A DNA stretch of 64,000 nucleotides from Ceratorhiza oryzae-sativae (taxonomy: Eukaryota > Basidiomycota > Agaricomycetes > Cantharellales > Ceratobasidiaceae), in the NCBI GenBank assembly GCA_030998015.1, contig JARWMV010000233.1, positions 1,302,001-1,366,000 on the forward strand. The letters are read 5' to 3'. The notes beneath the pieces were generated by a model. That model searched no databases, was not told the DNA's origin, and saw only the letters and a program-made list of their open reading frames with translations. The translations under genes were made by a program, and so were the position numbers. Positions 1 through 9,291 of this stretch are shown piece after piece (position 1 is the stretch's first letter; each line of letters begins with the position of its first letter).

Positions 1-1
1 G

Positions 2-196
2 TACGAGGCGGACTTCACAGGCAGGTACGCGCACGTGAAATCGATGAAGGTATGGCCAACAGTCATTCTGGGAAATAGCCGATCAGCAATCATGAAATGT
101 TGGTTGGACATAGAGGGGGAAGAAGGGGACTTATGGGTATCAAGAAATGTGGAATGGGTGTATGCAGGAGGAAAGCCATTCTTTGTATTCCCTTAG
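2..196 (+). CDS. C-terminal end of an LTR-element ORF (element C), partial
   Basis: This open frame enters from the left edge and ends at TAG (194-196), giving about 64 residues that include the motifs EGEEGDLWVSRNVEWV and GGKPFFVFP. I do not recognise the domain. It is placed in an LTR element because a purine tract (494-501) and an LTR-like sequence starting TGTTATGACC follow on the same strand. It is most likely the polyprotein tail of that element. The gap from stop to LTR is about 300 bp and contains a tRNA-like hairpin. The 5' part lies outside the window, so the element class is not established. Confidence 0.4.
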   Translation, partial: YEADFTGRYAHVKSMKVWPTVILGNSRSAIMKCWLDIEGEEGDLWVSRNVEWVYAGGKPFFVFP

Positions 197-331
197 AATA
201 ATTTATGGTACTGTACAACTTCTGCTATGCCCATCCAAACGGTTGGGGCTTTCTGAGAAGAAGCAGACAAATCCTCACCCCTAAATAACCTCCACAACAA
301 AGAAAAGAAAAACAATCTCATGTAACGGAGA

Positions 332-422
332 GGTTAAGGGGTCTAGCCTGACTCAGCCTGACCTCATCGAACGATACTGAATCAGCCAAAAGGTCGTTGG
401 TTCGAGTCCAGCGCCCTTAACC
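332..422 (+). other. tRNA-like hairpin with a perfect Pol III B box
   Basis: The 7-nt end GGTTAAG pairs with CTTAACC 91 nt away, and pairing extends outward to an 11-bp stem. GGTTCGAGTCC at 399-409 matches the Pol III B-box/T-arm consensus exactly, and the T stem closes with one wobble pair. The D and anticodon arms do not fold cleanly, so this is not called a functional tRNA. An outer inverted repeat (AATCTCATG / CATGAGATT) flanks it. It lies between the last ORF and the 3' LTR of element C. It could be a tRNA relic, a SINE fragment or a captured tRNA gene. Confidence 0.4.
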
Positions 423-505
423 TCCTTGGTGCATGAGATTCCTTTTGCATAAGGAACTAAACCATGTCTCAAGGTCCCCCAAGACATGTCCAAAGGGGGG
501 GATAA

Positions 506-1240
506 TGTTATGACCGGTCAAACGGACATAACAAAACAACCAAATATTTCTACAGATTTATGGCATTTTTCCTAAGCAGAACAAGCCATAAACAAGGTCA
601 CGTGATCTCGGCGCTTAGCCGGCGCTTACGGTGGTTACCCTGAACTCGCTCCAGCATTTCTCTCCATTGTTACTTGGAGCGAGGAGCGAGTTGTCATGTG
701 ATCTTGGCGCTTACAGAAGGGTCACGTGACCTCAGCGCCTACGGTGGTTACCCTGAACTCGCTCCAGCATTTCTCTCCCTTGTTACTTGGAGCAAGGAGC
801 AAGTTGTCACGTGATCTTGGCGCTTACAGAAGGGTCACGTGACCTCAGCGCTTACGGTTGTTACCCTGAACTCGCTCCAGCATTTCTCTCCCATGTTACT
901 TGGAGCGAGGAGTGAGTTGTCACGTGATCTCGGCGCTTACGGCAGGATCACGTGACCTCAGCGCCTACCCCTCGGACCTCGTGCGGCTCTATAAGATTTG
1001 GAGCCGCACAAACTTAAGACAAACAATTACCTAACCTGTAGTACTGTACATAACCTACACCTACTGCGGAGTGTGCTTAGATCATACGTCTGCAGCCACC
1101 GCAGCCACAGGTATATATAAGGAGGATAAAGCAAGACTGGACGCCTCAGCTTGCTTTATCTTGTCAACCACCATAGACCATAGCAAACACTGTAACTAGA
1201 ACGCTAAATACATACTGCATAGCACCAAACCGTAAACGCA
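506..1240 (+). repeat. 3' LTR of element C (approximate right end)
   Basis: The LTR starts TGTTATGACC directly after the purine-rich tract AAAGGGGGGGATAA. It contains U3-like tandem repeats (596-960) and a TATA-like GTATATATAAGG near 1111-1122. The expected terminal ..CA is not seen at the right. The sequence runs into the truncated copia gag near 1240, so the last bases are probably lost or altered. Confidence 0.55.
596..960 (+). repeat. Three tandem 113-124 bp units with CACGTG palindromes in LTR C
   Basis: Units begin near 596, 720 and 833, with a partial one at 946 (periods 124, 113, 113). Each carries TCACGTGA, the text CTGAACTCGCTCCAGCATTT and a second (sometimes mutated) CACGTG before the next unit. 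CACGTG is the E-box bound by bHLH factors, so this may be an amplified enhancer in the LTR U3 region. The function is inferred. Confidence 0.7.
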
Positions 1241-1242
1241 GC

Positions 1243-2388
1243 CACTACTTAAGTGCTCCACAAGGGAGCCTCCAGAGGGTCACGACATGCAGTGTTTGCC
1301 ATTGGAGCAGGACTTCTTGCCCTTTTCTTCTCCTTGTATGCGCCTCCACCTGGCTTATAGCATTCGTTCTTCTTGTGACCATTCTTTCCGCAGTTATGGC
1401 ATACAAGCTTGAGGCAATCACTAGTGCGCTTGTTTTCAGGTATGAAGCGTCCTTTCGAATCTTGTCAAGGGCTAGTAGTGAAGAACAATGATTGGCTGTT
1501 GGATGCGCGGCTTTTGCATCGATTGGCTTCATTCAGTAAGCGGGTTTGGATTTTCTGGGACATATCAATCCCGTTTGGATCTGTAGTCGAGTTGTATGTA
1601 AAATCAATCATTGAGACCATCATATCGTAGGACTCAGGTAGCGATGCGACTAGTTGTTTGATCCATTCAACTTCGGTAATGTTGTTACCACCAGCTGTAG
1701 TCACGGATAAGTTTATCTGGTCGTGTAGCTTTCGCATCGTCTTAATGTGTTCTTCCAGATCATCTGATTCAGCCATTCAATGCCCGTAGAACTTTTGTCG
1801 CAGCAATGTCATGGCAGAAGTGCCAACATGCTCGTACATTCGGGCTAGAGTGTTCCAGGCTACGTGCGGCTCTGTGGCTGTAGCAACGTGGACCATCGGT
1901 CCAGACTCTATTCGTCGTCGAAGAAGGCCTAGCGCCTGGCGCTTCTTCTTAAGCCAACCGTCGACATCTGCTTGTGTCACGGCGGGAACTGGCGGAGTGG
2001 CTGTTGTACTACCAGCAGTGATTACTGGAGTTGTTTCAGAGTTGTTGATAAACCCCCATAGGCCAGTTTCTTCGTACATATCTCGCATCTGTACTTTCCA
2101 TACAGCATAGTTTTCGCGTCCCTTAAGTGCAGGGATTTTGTACACATTATCAGATATTGTTGTCATCCTGATACACAGGGATGGAGGACTGTAGTATATG
2201 CGATACTGTGGGTCAGGTGGCGGTGTAGGTGGCCTAGGATATACACTAGGTACTGCATCTAGTAAGACTAATAAATCAAGTGTTTCTTGAGGGATAAGTT
2301 GTGGGTTGTCCTTGATACCGCCTTGTTCTTGTGCGTCGCCAGCGTTTGAGACTGGAGAGGGTAGGCCGTTGGAAGATACTGTTGACAT
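1243..2388 (-). pseudogene. copia-type (Ty1) gag relic with zinc knuckle
   Basis: Reading on the minus strand from ATG 2388, the product has a UBN2/Retrotran_gag-like region (LKGRENYAVWKVQMRDMYE; later WNTLARMYEHVG and LVASLPESYDMM). It ends in a CCHC zinc knuckle, CHNCGKNGHKKNEC, at about 1355-1396. The reading frame breaks at about 1777 and again before the knuckle, so at least two indels are needed to join the parts. Coding stops at about 1243, where LTR C begins; protease, integrase and RT of the copia element are absent. A likely primer-binding site (GGTTATGAGCCCTGAGC, minus strand) lies near 2434-2450, just upstream of the leader. Confidence 0.75.
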
Positions 2389-2450
2389 GTTTGTAGGTTA
2401 TGCTAGTACAATGGTTTCTTGTGGCTAGTTAGAGCTCAGGGCTCATAACC

Positions 2451-2782
2451 TCTAGAAATCAGTAGAATAGACCAATTTCTAATGTAGTAAATGAGCTTCT
2501 TAACTAGAGCTATTAGGCTCATAAGTAGTTGTGTATTCAACAGTAGAGAGTAGTACAAGAACTTGGTAAAGAACTACACTATAGAGCGAAGCTCTTTATA
2601 CATGAGTAGAGAGAATATTCGAGACAAGAGAGACATGGTGACATGTCGTAGCTAACATATCAGTTGATGTACACGTAGTACATGTGAAAAGAAAAGACTC
2701 AGAGTGCAAAACGCAAGTACATTGCATGCACAAGTGAATTAGTCACATGCTTCATTATTCAGCTAATTACCATATTGCAACA
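2451..2782 (-). repeat. Probable LTR of the truncated copia element
   Basis: On the minus strand this ~332-bp segment starts TGTTGCAATATGG and ends TTTCTAGA, immediately before the putative copia primer-binding site. It abuts sequence of LTR A at 2783, so the copia element appears to have inserted into LTR A. The terminal CA is not intact and no second LTR or target duplication can be checked here. Confidence 0.45.
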
Positions 2783-3077
2783 TGTGTATTTGATATAGCT
2801 CATTGTATGAATATATAAGGGAGAGTCTGAGAGCCTTAAGCCTCAGAACTCAACCTCCTGTCATATCCCCTCTACTACCTGTGTGACTTACAGTCCATAG
2901 TCCCTGCCCAGTCCTCTTAAGGACAAGTGCACCTACTTCCACATCCTTGTGTCTTATCACACCCTCACTGCACGTCCTACCTTAGATATTGTCAGTACAG
3001 CCTCTGGCATAGCTGCCCATAGGCTTGTCATTGCCACTTAGGTGTTTGACATTACCCTTCAGGTTGTAGCTCTGACA
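2783..3077 (+). repeat. Truncated LTR of family A (first of two in tandem)
   Basis: It contains the family landmarks GAATATATAAGGGAGAGTC (TATA), CAGAACTCAACCTCCTG and the terminal GTAGCTCTGACA. Its U5 half (CACTGCACGTCC, GGCTTGTCATT) resembles the solo LTR at 11016-11524 rather than the LTR directly following it. The 5' half is missing where the copia LTR abuts. Confidence 0.8.
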
Positions 3078-3368
3078 TATAGCTCATTGTATGAATATAT
3101 AAGGGAGAGTCTGAGAGCCTTAAGCCTCAGAACTCAACCTCCTGTTGTATCCCTCTACTACCTGTGTGACTTACAGTCCATAGTTCCTGCCCAGTCCTCT
3201 TAAGGACAAGTGCACCTACTTCCATATCCTTGTGTCTTATCACACCCCTACTCCTTGTCGCACGTCTCCCCCTTGACGTTGTGACTTAGACCTCTGGCAC
3301 TGTTGCCTATAGGTCTCCCATTGTCCCCTTAGACGTTTGAGTCATCCCTTCTGGTTGTAGCTCTGACA
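3078..3368 (+). repeat. 5' LTR of chromovirus A (U3 truncated)
   Basis: It starts TATAGCTCATTG directly after the preceding LTR and ends CTCTGACA at 3368. It matches the 3' LTR (15907-16431) closely, including CCCCTACTCCTTGTC and CCTTAGACGTTTG. TATATAAG is at 3096-3103. The presumptive transcript start, AGAACTCAACCT (3129-3140), is complementary to the primer-binding site just after the LTR. Confidence 0.85.
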
Positions 3369-3370
3369 TT

Positions 3371-3382
3371 AGGTTGAGTTCT
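3371..3382 (+). other. Self-primer binding site of chromovirus A
   Basis: AGGTTGAGTTCT begins two bases after the LTR end, the usual PBS offset. It does not start TGG as a tRNA-primed site would. It is the exact reverse complement of AGAACTCAACCT at 3129-3140 in R. This is the arrangement known for Tf1 self-priming. Confidence 0.8.
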
Positions 3383-3543
3383 TCCTTATCACTTGGGATT
3401 GAGACATACCCCTGTACTAGCCTACTGTGAAACAGAGAAAGGCTTGGACTGCATAATAATCAAAAGCAGAAAGAGACTATCCAGTAACAGGTGTGTACAA
3501 GGCAGACAGTACCTATCACCCAACCCTAGGACTCTTGTCCATC

Positions 3544-3917
3544 TGTTGACGACGACAAGTCAGGCAGTGAGGAAAACAGTAAGAAAAAGAAAGAACTTGT
3601 ATTCAACAAGAGGTCAAGTTCTTGAGGAGCCCTCTGTGAACTTGACCTGGTTTATATACATGATATGAGCCACATCATGACAAACAAGTCCATACTGTGA
3701 GTCACAACCAATAAGAGATAGAAGCAATAGAAGCAACTGCAGAACTGCAGAATTTCACATCAGAGTTGAAATACATCTTGGTTATCAGTCTGGAACATCC
3801 CCTGAATCACATGACACAGATATACCATGAAAGGCAAGTATGTTTGAAAGGATCTCATAAAATGTAATAAATCAAGAAAATATTATAGAGTGGATATATG
3901 CATGTCAGTTCATGACA
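3544..3917 (-). repeat. 3' LTR of chromovirus B
   Basis: On the minus strand it starts TGTCATGAACTGACATGC after the purine tract TTGAAGGGGGGAAG and ends CGTCGTCAACA. It contains TATATAAACC followed about 35 nt later by AAGAACTTGACCT. The pol frame terminates at TGA 3905-3907, inside this LTR. Confidence 0.93.
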
Positions 3918-4261
3918 CTTCCCCCCTTCAAGGCACAGGGGTCATGGGGTGCCTTTGGGTGTGACTTGACATAGTTGGCCATGAGTTCTGGTGCGTTTAC
4001 CAGGTCATCATAAGTTAGCCATTGTTGCTTGTCATATCCAAGCCATTTGACATAGTATTTGAAGATGTTAGACCTTTTGTTGTATTGCGACTTTATGATC
4101 TGTTCTACTTCAAATTCTTCTTCCCCTTCTGGAGTTACCACAGGTGGTGGTAGGGGAACCTGACATCTGTAGGGATTGTCTTTATGTTTGGTCAGGAGTG
4201 AAACATGAAATACTGGGTGTATTTTCATGGTTATTGGCAAGTCCAGCTTGAAGGTGTGAGT
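3905..4261 (-). pseudogene. Chromodomain end of pol B
   Basis: On the minus strand this is the C-terminal piece of pol B. It encodes the post-integrase fold (LPITMKIHPVFHVSLL) followed by a chromodomain (EEEFEVEQIIKSQ ... YYVKWLGY ... QWLTYDDLVNAPEL). Chromodomains direct chromovirus integration to particular chromatin. The frame runs through the purine tract and stops inside the LTR. It is cut from the upstream pol sequence by the solo LTR at 4262-4637. Typical aromatic-cage positions are present (Y, W), but the spacing before QQW is one or two residues shorter than in element A. Confidence 0.85.
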
Positions 4262-4637
4262 TATCATGAACTGACACACATATATCCACTCTATAATATT
4301 TTCTCAATTTACTACATTTTATGAGATCATCTTCAAAACATACTTGCCTTTTTTGGTATATCTGTGTCATGTGATTCAGAGGATGTTCCGGACCAATTAC
4401 CAAGATGTATTTCAACTCTGATGTGAAATTCTGCAGTTCCACAGTTGCTTCTACTGCTTCTATCTCTTATCAGTTGTGACTCACTGTATGGACTTGTTTG
4501 TTATGATGTGGCTCATATCATGTATATAAACCAGGTCAAGTTCACAGAGGACTCCTCAAGAACTTGACCTCTTGTTGAATACAAGTTCTTTTCTTTTCTT
4601 ACTACTTTCGTTGTCACCTGACTTGTCGTTGTTGACA
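4262..4637 (+). repeat. Solo LTR of family B, inserted in pol of chromovirus B
   Basis: This plus-strand-sense LTR (TATCATGAACTGAC ... GTTGTTGACA, 376 bp) is flanked by TGAGT at 4257-4261 and 4638-4642, an exact 5-bp target duplication. The first TG has become TA. Orientation is opposite to the host element, so it is a separate insertion that later lost its interior by LTR-LTR recombination. Confidence 0.93.
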
Positions 4638-6889
4638 TGAGTGCCATGTTGTGCTACCACCCTGAATGGTCCAACTCTCTTGTGGGCCAGTTTCCTGGAG
4701 GCCTGTTGTGTGTGTATAAGTCCTTCATCCCATTCCCAATTTTTGACCTTCTCATTATCATCTAAGGCTTTTAGCACTTTTGATAGGTGTTTGTCCCCTG
4801 GGATTGCATCCCTGATGAGTTGTTCCAGGTTGTGGTCCAGTGTGATTGCTTGTAACCACAGAGATTTTAATTCCAAAAATTGGTTTTGTGCAAGCAGAGC
4901 TTGGCTCTCACCCCCCTCTTTAGGGATGTGTCTTGACAGCCTAGAGAGTATGTCTGCCTGGCCATTCTTTGCCCCTTCAATGTATAGAATCTTGAATTTG
5001 AACCTGGACAGGAACTTGTGCCATCATGTGACTCAGCCATTCAGTGGCCAATTTGTCTTCCAATATTCCAGATTCTTGTGATAACAAACAATGTTTACTG
5101 GGTGTTCAGCCCCTTCTAGTAAGTGATGCCAGTGTTTGAGGGCCTTTATGATTGCCAGCATTTCCTTGTTGTAGATATCATAATTTCTTTCTGCTGGGAC
5201 CATTGCTTTGGAGTAGTAGGAGATTGGGTGAAGCATTCTGTCTTCTCCATATTGCAATAATACAGCACCTGTGGCATAGCCTGAGGCATCTGTTTCCAAG
5301 ATAAACAGTTTATTGGGCTCTGGCTGGATGAGAAGGGGGGCTTCCTTTAGTTTCTGCTTCAGTAAGTTCCATGCCTGATCTCTTTCTTCTGTCCATTCCC
5401 ATTTTACATCCTTCTTGACTAATTTGTAAAGGCATTTTGTGATTTTTGAGAAGTCCTTTATAAAGTGCCTTAACCAATTTGCAAATCCCAACCCTTCCAG
5501 GACTTCAGTCAGGTTGGTAGGGGTTGGCCATTCAACAGCTTTTTCAACCTTGGCTGGGTCTACTTTAATCCCCTGGGGGGTCACTACTATCCCCAGGTAA
5601 TCAACTTTGGTGACATCAAAGACACATTTCTCCAGAGCACAGTACAAGCCAGCCTTTTGAAGATGACATAAGACTTCTCAGACATGTTCATCATGCTCCT
5701 CTTGGGTTTTGGAGAATACCAGTATATCATCCATGTAAATTACAACATAGATGCCTTCAATGTCTTGGAATTCTTCTTGGATCATAGCCATAAAAGTCCC
5801 AGGTGCATTCTTTTGGCCAAATTGCATGACTAAGGGCTCATACAGCCCAGACTTGGTCTTGAAAGCAGCTTTCCATTCATCTCCTTCCTGAATCCATATA
5901 AGATTGAAACCCCACTTTAAATCAAACTTAGTGAATATCTTTGCCCCATGCAAGGTTTCCACAATGTCATTGATGCGTGGGAGTGGGTATACATTGGAGA
6001 CTGTCATTTCATTTAGCTGCCAGTAGTCAATGCACATGCACAATTTCCTGTTCTTTTTTTTAACAAATATGACTGGGGATGCCATTGGTGACCTTGAGGG
6101 TCTAATGTGCCCTGCTTTCAATTGCCAGTCTAAGGTCTTGCATAATTCTGTGTCTTCCTTGATGCCCACACTGTATATGGGACCATGCCTTGGCTTAGCA
6201 TCTGGTTTTAGGTCTATCTCCATATCCCATTTTCTATGAGGTGGTAATGGCTGGACATCATCCTCTTTGGCAAATATTTTCCTGAATTCTTTGTATTTTG
6301 CTGGAAGCAAGTCTAAAGAGTCCAACTGGAGCTCTTTAGGCTCATTTGCTCGCACATGTAGTGGTTTGGTAATGCAATGCTTTAGGCATATTGGCAAGTT
6401 GAATTTCATGTCCTTTCCATCCCAATCAATGTTGGGATTATGGAATTTGAGCCATGACATGCCCAGGACTAAATCATTTTTGCCAATGTTCACAACATAG
6501 GCACTGAGAATCTCTTGGTGCTCCTGGATACACAACTCAAAGGTGCAATAGTGGGTCATGGACCCAGAGTCAATCTCCCTTCCATCGATTACTCATAGGT
6601 TTTTTGGTGTTTTTAGGGAAACAGTAGGGATATGATATTGTTTAACAAGGTCTTCATGTATAAATACTGATGTGGCCCCTGAATCAATCATGGCCCATCC
6701 ATTGAACTTTTTCATATTGTATGCAGACTTGTGTTTGGGGGTTGTGCACAGAGGGAATGCATGAAAGAAAAACTGAAGTTGTGATTGGTTTCCTAATGAC
6801 ATACATTCCATTTCTATATTTTTATTTTCATTCTGCACTTTTTGTAACATAGTGCCCAAGACTGCCCCCCTGGCACAGTTTGAGCTCAT
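4638..6889 (-). pseudogene. pol of chromovirus B: protease, RT, RNase H; integrase missing
   Basis: A single minus-strand frame from ATG 6889. Protease has DSGATS at about 6680. RT has PLPRIND, FDLKWGFN and the intact catalytic YMDD near 5730. RNase H has ETDASGYATGAVL, NKEMLAIIKAL and VCYHKNLEYW. Interruptions near 6593, 5678 and 5033-5024 are in-frame TGA codons, consistent with CGA to TGA change. After HIPKEGGES and the spacer ending IHTQQ, the frame jumps straight to RKLAHKRVGPFRVV. The H2C2 zinc finger and DDE core of integrase (roughly 270-300 residues) are therefore deleted near 4710. The ATG overlaps the gag stop as ATGA. In element A the same region still has integrase. This copy could not integrate on its own machinery. 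Confidence 0.9.
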
Positions 6890-8274
6890 TCTTTTACTGA
6901 CTCATCATCAGTTGTTTCTACATCCTTGACCACTGCCTTGTACCCTGACATCTTGGCTGAGGGGCATTTGGCAGCAATATGACCATACCCTCCACAGTTG
7001 TAGCAGGTGTTTGTCCCCTTCCCTTTTCCTGCACTATCCAAGTCCATTGCATCTGGGTCTTTTGCTTTGGGGGTTGCCAGCAGGTGATTGTCCTTCTTTA
7101 TGTCCTTGAAGGATTCTTGTATGTTGGAATTGCTACCATTGTAGCAAACAGTAGGGACAGTGAAGCCCTTGGTGTTGGGCCCAATGGCCACAATTTGGCC
7201 CTTGACTGCCCTGCCATCCTTGATCTTGTATATCCACTCCCCATTCTTGAATTTCTCTTTTTGGGGATTGCTTTGGGAGGTAGTTGTTGGCCTGCTGGAC
7301 AAGGCATTGTTGCTGCTGGACCTGTTACCCCCATGAGACATCCTTTTGCTACCAAACAAGATAAGGTGGCAGTCAATTTCCAAGGCCCACTGAGTGAGCT
7401 GGGCAAAGGTTTTGGTGCAAGGGTCATAGTTTTTGGCCACCATGCTGTCTGTTACGTCTGATGATAGACCATCATAAAACTGGTCACACATGGCCACATT
7501 GTTGTAGTTGAGCCCTGTTGAATATAAGTTGAATAGGGTGAGGTAATCCTGAACCATCTTGGATTGTTTCAGTTTCTGCCACTTATCACAGTTATTTTCG
7601 GTGTGGTTCAAGTCCCCATAATGAGTAGTAAATTCTTGCCAAAACAGGTTGGCATCATGAAGCCATGGGATCACAGTTCCAGGGTTTAAGATTTCAAATT
7701 CCTTGTATGAGTTGACCCATTTGGCTGCAGACCCTTCAAGATAAGATGTGATGAAGGCAACCACTTGATCAGCTGAGTGCCCACTCATGTTTGTATCGAT
7801 GTATTGAGCACATGCAATTCTGAATGAAATAGTGTCTTCATGCTTCGTGCCATCAAATTTTTGAGGGGCAGCCATTTTAACTTTTGCAGTTGATCTGCTT
7901 GAGGAAGTAGTGGCTAGTGGTGGCTGGGTTATGCTGGAGGATGATGGTACTTGGGCAGCACCTGGGCCACCTGAGGAAGTGTTGATTTGTGCTTCAATGC
8001 ATGTGAGTGTGGTTTGGAGTATTGCTAACATGCCAACTAGGTTGTTGACATTGGTGGCCAACCTGGCCACATCAGCATCTATCTTTGTTTGGTTGGTAGT
8101 GAGTTTTGCTCCAAGCAAGTCTGTGTATGTTTTATTGTTATGCTCGATGTCTCCAATGTCATTTTGGAGGTTGTTGGTTTGTTCTTGCAGCTCATCCATA
8201 GACTGAAGCATATAGATCACTTTGTCTCCATCAGACATATTTGCCCAAGCAGGGGTGGGGGTTAGCAACACCAT
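6886..8274 (-). CDS. Gag of chromovirus B (462 aa, intact frame)
   Basis: An uninterrupted 462-residue frame. The N-terminal ~100 residues are a likely coiled coil (MDELQEQTNNLQNDIG onward). The central part is a Ty3-type capsid (KMAAPQKFDGTKHEDTISFR; VVAFITSYLEGSAAKWV; YDGLSSDVTDSMV). A CCHC zinc knuckle, CYNCGGYGHIAAKC, lies near residue 425 for RNA binding. It forms the virus-like particle shell. Its TGA stop shares bases with the pol ATG (ATGA, 6889-6886), pointing to termination-reinitiation instead of frameshifting. It is the only open full-length gene left in this element, although the promoter LTR has decayed CpGs. Confidence 0.9.
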   Translation of the reverse strand: MVLLTPTPAWANMSDGDKVIYMLQSMDELQEQTNNLQNDIGDIEHNNKTYTDLLGAKLTTNQTKIDADVARLATNVNNLVGMLAILQTTLTCIEAQINTSSGGPGAAQVPSSSSITQPPLATTSSSRSTAKVKMAAPQKFDGTKHEDTISFRIACAQYIDTNMSGHSADQVVAFITSYLEGSAAKWVNSYKEFEILNPGTVIPWLHDANLFWQEFTTHYGDLNHTENNCDKWQKLKQSKMVQDYLTLFNLYSTGLNYNNVAMCDQFYDGLSSDVTDSMVAKNYDPCTKTFAQLTQWALEIDCHLILFGSKRMSHGGNRSSSNNALSSRPTTTSQSNPQKEKFKNGEWIYKIKDGRAVKGQIVAIGPNTKGFTVPTVCYNGSNSNIQESFKDIKKDNHLLATPKAKDPDAMDLDSAGKGKGTNTCYNCGGYGHIAAKCPSAKMSGYKAVVKDVETTDDESVKE

Positions 8275-8306
8275 TTCAGAAAGGGTTCAGGTAAATTTTA
8301 AAGATG

Positions 8307-8978
8307 TCAGAGACGATAGGGAATTACAGGGAATTGAGAGTTGTTTTGATAATAAAGAATTTCTGTACCCTGTACAAGTCTATAAATTTCAAATTTTTCA
8401 ATCCCTCCAAATCTCAGCCATGTATCATCCAAGTCCCAACTCTTGGTGTCCTGGCAATGGTATGGTGGTACCACCCTTTTTAGTTTAGTTGGGTCCCAGA
8501 GGAGTGCTTCCTTGGGGAGGATCAATTTGGGCTGCCAGAAGGGGTGCTTCTTCTTGAATTGGCAAGCCTGTGCCACTTAGAAAAGTAGGGTGAGGGAGGT
8601 CTGATGGTGTTGAGAAGACGGGAAGGTGTACTTGTGGGGTGCAGTGGTTTCTTGGACTAGTGCTTCTAGTCTGAGATGGTCTTGGAGGAGGGATAGATAG
8701 TCCTCCTGATGTTCGCACAAACGTTCAGTTAGGTATGTGCAGCAGGCCTCAGCTTTGTGAAGTTTTTCACAAGTTTCTTTGTACTTATTTTGGTAATAAC
8801 AGTACCTGTCTTGGAAGTTTTTGATGGTGTTTAACAGGTGACAAAGGAGTTGTTGGCCAAGATTCTCCAGCTTATAGCTGGTTGTGGGGGATGGTGTATG
8901 AGCAGGAGCAAGATAAAACAAGAAAAATAGACCCTTTCCCAAGTCTATTGGAATAGGAAGGTGACCTCCATTGCTCAA
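8307..8978 (-). pseudogene. Extra ORF upstream of gag in chromovirus B
   Basis: On the minus strand an open frame starts at ATG 8978, meets TAA at 8577-8579, then continues in the same frame to a stop at 8307: about 133 + 89 residues with one stop. It ends 32 nt before the gag ATG. The first part looks helical (YYQNKYKETCEKLHKAEACC; ERLCEHQEDYLSLL), and the second part is rich in W and Y. I recognise no family. Ty3/gypsy elements normally have nothing but leader here. It may be an accessory protein or an unrelated captured sequence. The length of the shared frame argues against chance, but weakly. Confidence 0.5.
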
Positions 8979-9276
8979 CTACTTAAGGGCAATGAGCAAC
9001 CCCACCTCTTGTTGACAAAAGAGATTAGAGAACTGAAGCTTGTTACAACATGTGAGGGACCCAACCCTTGGTCAGTGAGCAGCTGCATCTGTGAAGACCA
9101 GTAGCGCTTCAACTGATATAGGTATGCAAGGTTTCACAGAGGCACATATAGGGCAACAATGTCTTGTGGCTGTGGGTAGGTGGAGTGGGATTGGGTAAGG
9201 CAACAGGGAGTTATCTTGAGACAATGCCAATGGCATTCCAGATGTATCCCAGATGACACTGAGACTTACAATTGAG
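8979..9276 (-). other. Leader of chromovirus B
   Basis: Untranslated region between the self-primer site and the extra ORF. I see no ORF or repeat in it. It would be expected to hold packaging signals, which cannot be recognised from sequence alone. Confidence 0.5.
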
Positions 9277-9289
9277 AAGAACTTGACCT
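9277..9289 (-). other. Self-primer binding site of chromovirus B
   Basis: On the minus strand, after the LTR end and two spacer bases, comes AGGTCAAGTTCTT. It is the exact complement of AAGAACTTGACCT (9371-9359 minus), which lies about 35 nt downstream of TATATAAA (9406-9399 minus). It does not start TGG, as a tRNA-primed site would. Confidence 0.82.
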
Positions 9290-9291
9290 GA

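Noticed and set aside
332..422. A functional tRNA gene
   Set aside because: Only the acceptor-like stem and the T arm fit; D and anticodon arms do not close in any register I tried, so it is listed as tRNA-like only.
596..960. CRISPR array
   Set aside because: Units are 113-124 bp, imperfect, without spacers of uniform size, and the genome is eukaryotic.
1811..2110. Plus-strand ORF over the copia gag
   Set aside because: Shadow of the minus-strand gag, which has the family motifs and the zinc knuckle.
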